Shown: positions 1 through 9,989, numbered from the stretch's first letter. The stretch: DNA of 64,000 bases from Erythroxylum novogranatense (GCA_029891385.1 CM057230.1:14955372-15019371), one strand, 5' to 3'. Notes: generated by a model from the sequence alone, not told the origin. Translations and numbers: made by a program.

Positions 1-237
1 GAAGGGGGGTTGAATAAATCTTAAAAATCTTTTATGAATTTCTACAAGAAAAATCAGAAGTTAAACACACAAAAACAATTTAGATAAACTCAATTGAAAA
101 GTATAGGGAAGAAGATCAAACACTCGTTTTTATAGAGGTTCGGTGCTAAGACCTACGTCCTCTACCTAAGCTCCCACTTAGGATTTTGCCAACCACTTTA
201 TTACACACTTTGTAGTTCAGTGTGAACTCTTACAATC

Positions 238-435
238 CCGCTTGATTTCCGGCTCAAGCTACCTTTACACTTGATTTGTCTTCCGGCACAAATCCTACCA
301 ATACCGCTTGATTTCCAGCTCAAGCTACCTTTACACTTGATTTATCTTCCGGCACAAATCCTACCAACACTACTTGATTTCCGGCTCAAGCTACCTCACA
401 CGTGACCTTTCACTAGTCACTCAAATTGTAAGAGA
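238..435. repeat. 66-bp tandem repeat inside the LTR, about 2.5-3 copies
   Basis: Copies start at 238, 304 and 370 with an exact period of 66. Each begins near CCGCTTGATTTCC and contains CTTCCGGCACAAATCC; the third is partial and diverged. Within each unit a GATTTCCGGCTCAAG block alternates with a related CTTCCGGCACAAAT block, so the unit may itself be an older duplication. Confidence 0.85.
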
Positions 436-697
436 AATAAGATAAAGATTGAAGAACAAAGCTCAATACATGATGTAATCAAAGTAAGAACAATGATGAG
501 CAATTTGGAGCAAGATAAGAGTATTTTGGCTTGTAGAACTTGTGTCTACTCTTCATCAATCATCCACCCTTTATATAAGAAGAAATATAGCTGTTGGGAC
601 TTATTCTAGCCGTTGCTAGATTGAAATGACCGTTCCTTAATAATCTCCCTTCCATTTTTAGCTAATTGGACCGTTGGAATTAATGTGCTGTACCCAT

Positions 698-943
698 AAG
701 TCGACTTGTCGAGTTGTATAAGTCGAATTGTGATCATAAGTCGACTTGTCGAGTTGTATAAGTCGACTTGTGACAACATTTTACGTAAAATTGCATCTCC
801 ACTCTTCTATAAGTCTACTTGTGATGTGTAAGTCGACTTGTGGTCCACGATAAGTCGACTTGTATGCTGTTTAATCGACTTGTGTTGTCATATCTTCATT
901 CTAGTCGACTTATGCTGTTCAGGCCTTGATGTATAAGTCGACT
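698..943. repeat. Array of the palindromic 10-mer AAGTCGACTT
   Basis: The self-complementary sequence AAGTCGACTT occurs at 698, 738, 760, 830, 852 and 934. One- or two-base variants lie at about 720, 811, 872 and 902. It is usually followed by GTG or GTC. Spacing is irregular (about 20-40 bases), so this is not a simple satellite. The same motif recurs at about 1780-1895 in the second LTR copy, showing that it belongs to the LTR. Confidence 0.85.
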
Positions 944-1188
944 TGTGGTCCTCCAACGATAACATCCATCCAAATCTACTATAATCCTCATTATTTAAGC
1001 CATTTTCACTTATAAGGAAACTCCCATCTGATTCTTTAATGATTAAACACTTGCCCATCTTGATTTGTACAATTCTTTCATTGAATATCAATCCCAAAAT
1101 ACTGAAACAATTTCTTAACCAATTCTATACATTTTATTATTATCAAAACATAAGTGGAATTAATTTGTCAACCACCATTGGTCCAACA

Positions 1189-1203
1189 ATCTCCCCCTTT
1201 TTG
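1189..1203 (-). promoter_or_regulatory. Polypurine tract next to the 3' LTR
   Basis: On the minus strand this reads CAAAAAGGGGGAGATT and abuts the TGTTGG start of the LTR. It would be the plus-strand DNA primer site for reverse transcription. Its position fixes the element's orientation as minus. Confidence 0.75.
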
Positions 1204-1724
1204 ATAATGACAAAATACTTAGAAATTGTTTAAGAAATGAAAACAAAGAAACATTGATCAAGGTTTTTATACCTTGTCATTTTGGTTAGAAGTCTCCCCC
1301 TCAATCATAGAAATTATTGAATTTTAATAACCTTGAAAAATCAATTAAAATTTTAACAAACTCCCCCTTAATCAAGTAACTAATGAATATCCAATTTCTC
1401 ATTTTTCTCCCCCTTTTTGTCATAATCAAAACAACTAATACAAACCAACAATAGATGAAATATGGCAATCACATAAGTCATCAAACAAAAATGGTCTCAA
1501 GTAGCAAGCAAATACAAATAATATGAAATATTGGTCTAGGCACATCATCAAGAATAAATCTCAAAAGTAAAAGAGAATGTGTTTTCAGAGATTTGATGAA
1601 AAAGAGAATTTTTAAAGAAGACCCAGATAACTTATATTTGACTGGCAATTCATAAGCAAACACAAAGAAAATGCAAGTCATAACATAACAGTCCAACAAT
1701 TCGACTTATCCTGAAATACAAATA
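1204..1724 (-). mobile_element. Non-coding internal remnant of the SIRE-like element
   Basis: No open frame of recognisable function. The stretch has further purine-rich GGGGGAG motifs on the minus strand (near 1294, 1371 and 1407), as found in the 3' untranslated part of SIRE-type elements. It lies between the polypurine tract and the second LTR-like block, so most of gag-pol must have been deleted if both blocks belong to one element. Confidence 0.45.
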
Positions 1725-2111
1725 TCAGAAAGTCATAAGAAGCACCATACACTTGAAATAGCATAAGAATCCGTGTAGACATAAGTCGACTTGTTTACCT
1801 CCATAAGTCGCCTTGTCTTAATACATCTCCATATAAGTCGACTTGTACTGATCCAGTTGACATGTTATATTCAGACCTTGATGTAAGTCGACTTGTATTA
1901 CCAAATCCTTCATTATCCTAAAGCATTATGCCATTTTTACTTAGTAGATAACTCCCAACTTGATTCCTCATTGATTAGACACTTCCTCAACTTGATTTGC
2001 TCAATCCTTTCATTGAATAATACCTAAAATAATGTTCTTAACTATTTCTAGATATTTTATTATTATCAAAACATAAAGGGATTTAATTTGTCAACCGTCA
2101 TTGGTCTAACA
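1725..2111 (-). mobile_element. Second, partial copy of the SIRE-like LTR
   Basis: Read on the minus strand it starts with TGTTAGACCAATGACGG at 2111 and aligns by eye with 1188 downward. The shared blocks include the ATTTTATTATTATCAAAACATAA segment seen on the plus strand, the CTTGATTTG block, and several AAGTCGACTT motifs at 1782-1895. It may be the truncated 5' LTR of the same element. Alternatively it is a separate insertion. It meets coding sequence of an oppositely oriented copia element at 2112. Confidence 0.6.
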
Positions 2112-3103
2112 GAAAGGGAGCTTCAAACAAGGGGGAGCTCGTCAAGGCCAATATACAAGTCGTAACAATAAACAAAATTCTCATAAAGAAGATAGGTGCT
2201 ATAATTGCGGAAGGAAGGGTCATTTCGCTCGAGACTATTGGAGGCCAAAACATATGGAAGGAAATGTTGCCACGTCGAAGCAGCAGGATAGTGAAGAGGA
2301 ATGGGATTTCCACACATCATTTGCAGTAATGAAAAATCCTAAAAAAATAAGCGAGAAAAGTGGTGCAATATCAAAGGTGGAGATGACACTCACGGCTGTA
2401 GGTGAAAATCAAATCAACTATAAAGATGATTGGATAGTTGATTCTAGCTACTCCAATCATATGACAGGTGACAAAAGGAAATTGAAGAGGATAAAGGAGA
2501 GCAAGTGGTGGTAACTACCAATAATTCAAAATTGCCGATAATATATATTGGCAATACCATCGTAGTTCCTCGTTATAGCCAGTGGCCAGTGCGACTGCAG
2601 AATGTCTACCGTATGGAAGGTATGTCGAAAAATCTCCTATCAATATCTCAAATGACATCAACAAAAAACTTTGTATTGTTCGGACCAAATGACGTCAAGA
2701 TATACAAGGAGTTAAAAATTATCGGTCGACCCATGATGGAAGAAAAAAGAGTAGAGTTTGTCTATGTAATGTCAGCAGAAATAGTATACATAGATAAGAC
2801 AAGGAAAGATAAGACGACTGATCTATGGCATGCAAGATTAGGACATGTAAGCTATGGGAAGTTAAAGGAGATAATGAAAAAATCAATGATCAGAGGGCTT
2901 CAGAATCTAGATGTTCGAGATGACATTGTATGTGTAGGATGTCAGTATGACAAAGCACATCAATTATCGTACAAAGAGCCAGAGTATCAAGCTAAAGCAC
3001 CCCTGGAGTTAATATACTCTGATGTATTTGGGTCAGTAAATCAACCGTCTGTCAACCAATTCAGGTACATGGTTACCTTTATTGAGGATTTCTCCAGATA
3101 TGT
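2112..3103 (+). pseudogene. Ty1/copia gag-protease-integrase fragment (inactivated)
   Basis: In order: the end of gag with a zinc knuckle (CYNCGRKGHFARDYW, about 2186-2230); a protease-like segment with WIVDSSYSNHMTG (about 2430-2470); the gag-pre-integrase domain with LWHARLGHVSYGKL and a CVGC pair (about 2820-2950), forming the HHCC zinc-binding site; and the start of the integrase core (ELIYSDVFGSV, about 3010-3100). The protein would direct reverse transcription and integration of a copia element. Damage is plain: the fourth zinc ligand is Tyr, not Cys; the protease active site reads DSS where the family has DSG or DTG; a frame break occurs at about 2505-2514; and the integrase stops at a CACTA insertion after its first catalytic region. 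No reverse transcriptase is present. Confidence 0.88.
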
Positions 3104-3540
3104 CACTACAAGAAAACTGATGTTCTCCGACGGAATATTCCGTCGGAGAAATGGTTAGTTCCATCGGCAATTATATTTGCCGACGGAACGCGACGAATGA
3201 ATGAAGCGTCGTAAAAATGGCGGTCGTTATAGCTTACCGACGAAAATATTTCCGTCGGTTTTTATCAACGGGTAACCGACGAAATATTATCCGTTGTTGA
3301 AAAAATTGCGACGGTGAATGACGTCGGTGAATGTCACACGTCACCGACGGAATATACCCGTCGGTATATTTTAGGGACGGACCTACCGTCGCTAATATTC
3401 CAAAGTAAGTTATATATTTAAAGACGGAATGTAGGACGTCGCCAAATTTAGTCCAGATTATGTTCCGACGGTTTGCCTCATTCCGTCTGAACATATTCCC
3501 CGACGGAAAACACAATTCCGTCGGTAAAAAAAAAGGTGTA
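3104..3540 (+). mobile_element. CACTA (En/Spm) transposon terminus with subterminal repeats
   Basis: Begins with CACTACAAGAAAA at 3104, the conserved CACTA-superfamily terminal inverted repeat. It is followed by more than a dozen copies, in both orientations, of CCGACGG or TTCCGTCGG-like motifs, which in this superfamily are the transposase-binding subterminal repeats. No matching right-hand end (TTTTCTTGTAGTG) was found downstream, so this is a one-ended or internally deleted derivative with no transposase. It cuts the copia integrase reading frame. The right boundary is approximate. Confidence 0.85.
3123..3150. repeat. Perfect 28-bp palindrome in the CACTA end
   Basis: Centred between 3136 and 3137, 14 bp each side, built from two inverted CCGACGGAAT-type motifs. 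It lies 19 bp inside the CACTA terminus. It is probably a pair of back-to-back subterminal motifs. Confidence 0.9.
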
Positions 3541-3570
3541 CCCCGTTTTGTGCATATATAATTGGCCATT

Positions 3571-3666
3571 CACACATCAACCAGTACATCAAAGATTTGT
3601 ATAATGACAATTGTATACAAGTGGTTGTAGATAATTTGAAATCCACACATCAACCAGTACATCAAA
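3571..3666 (+). repeat. 23-bp direct repeat, 73 bp apart
   Basis: The sequence beginning CACACATCAACCAGTACATC occurs at 3571-3593 and again at 3644-3666. The 50 bp between them has no recognised function. This sits exactly where the CACTA remnant gives way to a copia LTR tail and may be a rearrangement scar. Confidence 0.85.
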
Positions 3667-3667
3667 T

Positions 3668-3783
3668 TCACCACCTAAAAGATAGAAAACTGTGTGTCCT
3701 ACGTGTAGTGTGTGTCTGAGTTTCAAGTTTCTTTCTTCTGTTTTTGTTTTTTAAATCCTTCGATATTTTTTTGAGTTTTGTAT
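3668..3783 (+). mobile_element. Tail fragment of a copia LTR
   Basis: This stretch matches about 63019-63132 inside the copia LTR at 62808-63174 almost base for base, including CCTAAAAGATAGAAAA and TTTCAAGTTTC. It is therefore an LTR R/U5-like fragment of the same family. It lacks the LTR start and the last about 40 bases, and is followed directly by gypsy sequence. Confidence 0.8.
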
Positions 3784-4880
3784 AGCTAATGTTATGATCA
3801 GATGCATTGAATAGAGAATTTAATAGCAGTATCTCATAAATTTGGATATTGAGATCATCAAATCTAGTGCAGTAAAGAGCGTAGACTGTAGAATTGAAAT
3901 TTGGGCAAAATGATTAGTCACTGAAAGTTTAGATCAGTTCATATAAACCAAGCCCCAATTGAAGATTCAAAACTTGTGAATGTTACTAAAAAAATTGGAA
4001 ATGAGTATGAATTTTGAGTTCGAGTAGGAAAATAAAAAGTATGCGTACTGGCAAAGATGATTAAGCAAAGAGATTGTGAGAAAAGTACAAATGGTGATTT
4101 CAGCGATACAGCCTAGAAGAAATATGTCAAGTGACTGAAAGTCTGTATTGTCGACGGTTTTAACTATCGGAGATATGCTTAAAGTTTATAGTTTAGAGTT
4201 TGTAGGAACATGAGATCAATGTATAGTTCTATTTGACCTTAAGCATCACAATCGTTGTCATAGTGTTTTCAATAGAATACTGTATGAGGAGTTAGATGAT
4301 AGAAAGAGTCATCGCTTTTGTATTATGATGAGTAAGGCCTAAAAATGATTGAATGTCAGATCGATTGGAGAGGTTATTGATAAGTGAAGTCAATCAGTAT
4401 AAGATAGGACATACGGGAGATTGACATAAGAGTTACATGAACTGAGACTAAAATGATGTGAATCAGTAAGTGAAAGCTGAATTGTCTCGGAAGGTATTAC
4501 CTTGCTAAGATGTGCTCACGATAGGAAAAAGAATTCGCTAAGCCGCTATGAATTGGGTCGTATGAAATTATTCTGAGTTAGTGCTACTGACAAAAGATGA
4601 CTTAGATTCAAAATGTGATATACGTGAGTATGTTAAGGAAATATTGATGTGATAAGATTAGGGTGTTACCGACACAGGAAATGGAAATTGTGAGTGATAT
4701 GAAGCATAAGGAGGAACTAGTTAAAAAAGTGAACGATCAACCCCGAATTGAATGACCGAGTGAGTCTACTGAATACTATCATTTGAAAGAAAGTTTTCGA
4801 GTGATGAAGTGAAATGAGAAACGGAGGAGCATCCTGCACTCCTAATCAATCCGATAAGAAATTCGAGGACGAAATTCTTT
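3784..4880 (+). mobile_element. Degraded 3' internal region of a Ty3/gypsy element
   Basis: No long open frame survives. The last bases (GAGGACGAAATTC, then a polypurine tract and LTR start) are the usual closing sequence of chromovirus-type gypsy elements, placing this stretch just downstream of a lost integrase. The body is purine-rich on the plus strand with many short frames and stops. Confidence 0.55.
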
Positions 4881-4894
4881 TAAGGGGGGAGAAA
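4881..4894 (+). promoter_or_regulatory. Polypurine tract of the gypsy element
   Basis: TAAGGGGGGAGAAA directly precedes the LTR start TGTTAGGCCC at 4895. This fixes the downstream LTR as a 3' LTR on the plus strand. Confidence 0.85.
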
Positions 4895-5364
4895 TGTTAG
4901 GCCCTGATTCGTATTAAACATGTTTTAATCATTTTGAGGATTAGTTTGCTAATTTCCTTCTAGTTAGAATAATTTGGGATTTTAGTGTTTAATACATGGA
5001 AATAAATTGAAGGGTTTTGGTAAAAATTAAAAATTTTGATGAATTGTTAGAAGGAAAAAGAATAAATTTGTATAAGGGCAGTTTAGGAAGTCCATAAATG
5101 TTTTTAAGGCTTAAGGCTTTCAAGGAGGGCTATCATGGTCCTTTTAGTTAATTAAAACAAGAATAAAGAATAGAAATAAATGTAGTGTAGTCGTACGGTG
5201 AAGGAAGAACCACGAAATTTCAAGGAAATAGAAGAGTTTTATTAAAACTACGTAGTTTAGAGGCTTAGGTTTTAAGTTAAAAACAAGACTTTCCCTAAGT
5301 CTTTTAAGAAAGCTACGAAATTCACCAAGGAGAAAGCAAAGAAGGAGTTTCGGCTAAGAGAGAA

Positions 5365-5393
5365 AAAGAAGAAGAAGAAGAAGAAGAAGAAGA
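5365..5393 (+). repeat. (GAA)n microsatellite
   Basis: About nine uninterrupted AGA/GAA units inside the LTR, followed by GAGATGGG. A simple sequence repeat with no further signal. Confidence 0.9.
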
Positions 5394-7673
5394 GATGGGC
5401 TTGGTTGATTTCTTGCTTGAGAAAAGGGATTCTAAGAGTTTTTTTAAGAAGAAAAGGAAGAGAAAGAGTTTAATCCTCCATTAGAAGCAAAATCAGAATT
5501 TTGTGGGTTTCATATAGGTAAGGAAAATTTTGAAAATTTTGAAGTTTCTTGATGGGTTTTAGGTTCTAATAGCTTAGGAAAGTTATGGGTAAAGTAGATA
5601 GGTTAATTTCCATGCTTTTATATCCTTAGAAATGTCCAATTTTGATATCCTATGTTAAATTGGGATTATTGTGCTTGATGAAGGTGAATTGAGGAAATTA
5701 GAGGAAGAGCCAAGGCAAATTGACCAATCCTAGAGTTAAAGGACTTAAGGTGGGTGATTTTTTAATACTTGAGATAATAGGCCTATTAGAGTTTTTATTA
5801 CAAATACAAATTAATGCTTTCCAATGACTTAGAATTTTTCGTATGAAGTATTCTTTGTGATGTTTTTCACTTGTATGTGATGTTCTGTGATTGTGAATTT
5901 ATATTGAAATCATGTTTAGCATGTTTTGTTATGTGAAGAAGACTCAAATGTGTGATTTCGGAAAAAAATTTGCCAGTTTGGCCCAGTTATGCGAAAGTGG
6001 ATTTGTAAAGGCCAATTACGGCTAATAATTTCGAATTGTGTAAATTATGTGCTTTCTTTGAGTTTGTGGTGGTTCCGTCAGAGTCAGGTGCACCTGTCTA
6101 CCCATAGGCTTCTTCCGCTTGCCCGCTAGTGGCATTGGTGTTCCTCTCAAGGACTCTCATAAGTCACGGCTACACATGACCGCTTCGCGGGAATGTGTAG
6201 TACGTTTCGTTTCGGATCCACACGAGCCACTTTTATTGTGATTTCATGATATGTGATTTGTAACTTGTTTAATATGATGAATTGGGTGAAGAAATTGAGA
6301 AATGGAAAATGTTTTATCAATGTGATATTGATTTTAAAAGTAAATGAATTTATAATGTTTTGCTTATTCCTTGATTATTAAGTTGTTACCTACTGAGTCG
6401 TCGTGCTCACACCTCATCTTTCCCTCCACAGGCATCGAGCGAAAAACCGAGTCATCGCATCGGGATTGAGAAAATACTCCGATGCATTTTGCTTTTGAAG
6501 TCATATTTGAGAAAACAATGCTTTAGGTTGCATTGTGGAGAAATGGTTCTCTTTGTAGTTTGGATTTTGCTACTTTTGATGTATTCGGGCTAAATGTATT
6601 GTTGTATGCTTTAAAAAGAATTGGGTTTTAATGTATTTTGTGTATATTGGTCAAAATGTATTGTTGTATGCTTTAAAAATGATTAGCAAAGAAAGATTGA
6701 GGTTGATTTATGTTTGAGAATAATTAGAATCCTAAGAGTGTGCTTGCTGCCATTTGAGGATATATATTTAGATTGGATTGAGTTGTGGAAGATTGGAAAT
6801 TGAGTTTTTATGCCGGTGGGTTGAATTGAATTTAAGTTTGGCTAGCGAAAGGTTCAAAGGAGGTGCTGTAAAATTTTTGCAAAATTTAACAGAAACTTTG
6901 CTTAGGTTTTATACCCTCTTAGAGCTTGTTTTGAATTGAGAGGTCTTCTTGAAGATTGTATTATATGTTTAGAGCTTTCCAATGATATATAATTTGTCAC
7001 ATTTGGACTTAGGATGAAGAAGATATAAGGGTTGAAAGGTTTCAGCTACTGTTGTTAAGAGTTAGAATTCTGCAGAACATTTAGAGGGGTTTTTCACCCT
7101 CTTAGAGATAGTTTCGATTTTTGATTTCTTCATAGAAAATGTAGATTGTCTTTCTATCTTTAAAATGAGGTATAATTTGCAATTATTGGAGTTAGGAATA
7201 AAAAGTTATGAAGTTGAGAAGATGACAGTTACTGTTCATTGTGCCAAATTACTGTTCCATTGGTTTTTCATTTAGGCTGAAACTTTAAGTGTGTTTTTTA
7301 TCTCCCTTAATGACCGATTTAATTTTTGCACCCTTCAGGAAGTTTGTTGATCCTCTCCTTATCTTTCCAATGAGGTAAAATGTGTCATTTTTAGACTTTT
7401 GTGTTAAAAGTTATGAATTTTCAAATTTCTGATCTAGTGTGGGACTATTTCAAATTTAGCTGAAACTTTGAGAGTGTTTTTACCCCTTTAAATGATTGAA
7501 TTGATTTTTTCTCCCTTCATGAAACTTGTAGGCCATCTTGTTATCTTTCCAATGAGGTAAAATGTGTCATTTTTAGACTTTTGTGTCAAAAGATATGAAT
7601 TTTCAAAATTTTGGCAGTGTGTAGGAAAATTTGAGTTTGGGCAGAAACTTTGAAGCCATTTTTTATTCCCTTA

Positions 7674-9111
7674 GGCTCTGTTTGTTTGGAGGGTTATTAA
7701 TGGAATGGAATGGAACGTAACACACTTCCATCGTTTGTTTGAGGGTTTTATAATGGAATGGAATGGAATGGGATGGAAGCGGAGGGTTTCATGTTACGTT
7801 CCATTCCATCATAAATAAATGAAAATAAAAACTCCGATTTGGGAGGTTTAGGATGAACGTAACTTAATAAATACATACTACCTAATATACCTCAATAATT
7901 CTTCTTAGTATCAACTCGACCAAATCATAATATTAATATATCAAATAGAATATAGTAATATTTAATATAATAAATTTTATTAAATAATTAATAATAATAT
8001 TTTCATATTATTAATAATAAATTATTTATATTTAATAATAAAATATAAATTTTATATTTAAATTTTATTTATTTATTTTATTTATATAGAAATATATAAA
8101 ACAATTAAATAATAATTTTATATATTTTCTATTTTATTAATAAAAATATATTAAAATTATTTTTGTTTGTATATATTAATATTTAATATAATAAATTTTA
8201 TTAAATAATTAATAATAATATTTTTATATTATTAATAATAGATTATATATATTTAATAATAAAATATAAAATTTTATATTTAAAATTTACTTATTTATTT
8301 TATTTATATAGAAATATATAAAACAATTAAATAATAATTTTATATATTTTCTATTTTCATTAATAAAAAATATTAAAATATTCTTATTTTATATATTTCT
8401 ATATAAATAAAATAAATAAATAAATTATTTTTATATAAAAATTTAATATAATAAAATTTATTAAATAATTAATAATAATAATTTTATATAATTAATAATA
8501 AATTGTATATAATTAAAAATAAAATTTTATTAATGAAAATAAAAATATATTTAAAATTATTCTTTAATTGTTTGTATATATTTCTATATAAATGAAAATA
8601 AAATAAATTATTTTATATATAAATCACCTAAAATAGCATAAAATAAATTAAAATTAATTAATTAATTAATAATAATATTTTATATAATTAATAATAAATT
8701 GTATACAATTAATAATAAATTTAATTAAAAAATTATTAATGAAAATAGAAAATATGAAAAAAATATATTCTTTAATTGTTTTATATATTTTATATAAATA
8801 AATTATTTTAATATAAATTACATAAAATAAAATATATTAAATAATTAATACTAATATTTTATATAATTAATAAAATAATAAACCGCTTACAATAACCATT
8901 TTAATATAAATGGTATAAAAGTCATTTATTATACATTACATTCCATTCCATCCATCTTTCAAACAATATTTCACTACATTACATTATGAACCCTTCCATC
9001 ATTCCCAAACAGCTTTTTACTATATTACATTTCATTCTATTATAAATCATTACATTCCCTTTCATTCCTTTACATTCCATTTCATTAATTAACATCCAAC
9101 CAAACAGGACC
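7674..9111. mobile_element. PIF/Harbinger (Tourist-like) non-autonomous element
   Basis: The left end GGCTCTGTTTGTTTGGAGGG and the right end, read on the other strand, GGTCCTGTTTGGTTGGATG form imperfect terminal inverted repeats extending through TTAATGGAATGG. They are flanked by TTA at 7671-7673 and 9112-9114, a 3-bp duplication typical of PIF/Harbinger elements (family knowledge). The interior is extremely AT-rich with no coding capacity, so any movement would need transposase supplied in trans. It splits the fifth LTR module, so it is younger than that LTR. Confidence 0.8.
7943..8850. repeat. AT-rich tandem repeat inside the Harbinger-like element
   Basis: Units of roughly 230 bp begin near 7943 and 8176, with two more diverged copies from about 8430 and 8640. 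Each contains the ATTAAATAATTAATAATAAT block, a TATATTTAATAATAAAATATAA-like block and a TATTTATATAGAAATATATAA-like block. The first two copies match best. Confidence 0.7.
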
Positions 9112-9295
9112 TTAAAGGTCAAACTAGTTTTTCAATCATTCATGAAAGTTGTAGAGCTTCCTTTTATCTTTTTATTGATATCAAATTTGTGAAATTTGGA
9201 TTTCGGAGTACAAAGTTATTAATTTTCAAAGATTGGAGAAAAGTAATTCGTTTAAAAAAACAATATATATGTATATGAATCTGCCTCGCGAGGAG

Positions 9296-9317
9296 GTCGC
9301 ACTCAGTAGAGTGCGAC
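9296..9317. repeat. Short perfect hairpin, 9-bp arms
   Basis: GTCGCACTC, a 4-base loop AGTA, then GAGTGCGAC. It follows the CG palindrome CCTCGCGAGG at about 9284. It is CG-rich in an AT-rich setting and probably part of, or close to, the LTR end. Confidence 0.8.
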
Positions 9318-9330
9318 AGTAATTTTTTTT

Positions 9331-9960
9331 TTTTAATTTTGATTTTTCATTTTTGATAAAGTTAAACATCTTTCTTATTTTTTTATTCGTCATTCCTCCG
9401 TTTGACCTCCGATTTTTACGATTCTCGAAGCATTAATTGTCTAAAAAAAATTTTCTACCCCTTTTTTGTGGAATTAGAGTTTCGGGTTTTAATCGAAATT
9501 CATGGAAAATATTAAAGACAGTCAATTATATGACGGTTTTCGATATAATTCCGTTGTTGGGCGATTTTGTGATCTATAGAGATCCGATTGAGGCGATTTT
9601 TGATTCTATTTGACCTAGAGACATAAAATTTCATTTTAGCTTAGGAATCGGATTTAATTATAGGCCCTAAGCAGATCAATTTTTATTGGAGAAAAATTAG
9701 GGTAAAATTATCAAGATTTGTTTGGATGACATTAAAATAAGTTCGATTCAAGGTTCCTTTTGTGGTGAGGAATTCCTCCCTCGTGGGATGCGCGTCCAGA
9801 TGTCACGCAAGACGTCGGGCCCGCGATTCACCGAGGAGGGTTCCAATGTAAACGATGCCGATATTAAGCGATCTGCGATGCGAGATCATAATGAACTTAA
9901 TCCGATACCAAGTCCGGTACGATATTCATAACATTGGTCAAAAAAACAAACATAATGGCT
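9331..9960. other. Gene-free stretch, possibly LTR or leader sequence
   Basis: T-rich at the start, then moderately CG-containing sequence. A 69-codon plus-strand frame at 9722-9931 starts MDDIKISSIQGSF but matches no family I recognise. The stretch could be the true end of the LTR or flanking repeat. Confidence 0.3.
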
Positions 9961-9989
9961 GAAGGCATCTAAAGAGCAATAGATACCGT

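Larger units (their letters stand above)
1..1188 (-). mobile_element. 3' LTR of a SIRE-like Ty1/copia element (runs off window start)
   Basis: Read on the minus strand, an LTR begins with TGTTGGACCAATGG at 1188 and continues past base 1. It is preceded by a polypurine tract (1189-1203), the arrangement expected at a copia 3' LTR. The motif of an AAAGGGGGAG tract followed by TGTTGG is characteristic of the SIRE/Maximus lineage (family knowledge). A diverged second copy of the first several hundred bases lies at about 1725-2111. The LTR carries a 66-bp tandem repeat and an array of a self-complementary 10-mer. Its other terminus is outside the window, so length cannot be stated. Confidence 0.75.
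6900..9230 (+). repeat. Five ~183-bp tandem modules in the LTR (fifth split by a MITE)
   Basis: Each module has a GAAACTTT block, a ...TTGTAG... block, TATCTTTCCAATGAGGTAAA-like text, a CATTTTTAGACTTT-like block and AAAAGTTATGAATTTTC. The TTGTAG-type block falls at about 6955, 7138, 7341, 7525 and 9149. Removing the 1438-bp insertion plus its 3-bp duplication makes the last interval 183 bp, matching the others. The third interval (203) has a small insertion. Similar modules occur in the opposite orientation at about 47860-48400. Confidence 0.8.
4895..9330 (+). mobile_element. Long 3' LTR of a Tekay/Del-like Ty3/gypsy element, interrupted by a MITE
   Basis: Starts TGTTAGGCCCTGATTCG right after the polypurine tract. 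It contains the block ACCTACTGAGTCGTCGTG with CTCACACC (about 6390-6415), a sequence common in Tekay/Del LTRs. It then has five modules spaced about 183 bp from about 6900 on. The fifth is split by a 1438-bp element (7674-9111). Without that insertion the LTR would be about 3 kb. The 3' end is uncertain: a CG-rich palindrome lies at 9296-9317, but similar sequence may continue to about 9720. The solo LTR at 47780-49813 carries related modules. Confidence 0.65.

Noticed and set aside
238..435. Regular repeats resembling a CRISPR array
   Set aside because: A 66-bp contiguous tandem repeat in a plant LTR, without unique spacers or cas genes.
9722..9931. 69-codon frame at the edge of the long LTR
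   Set aside because: No domain, no promoter, and no similarity I recognise; it is mentioned only as part of an unassigned stretch.
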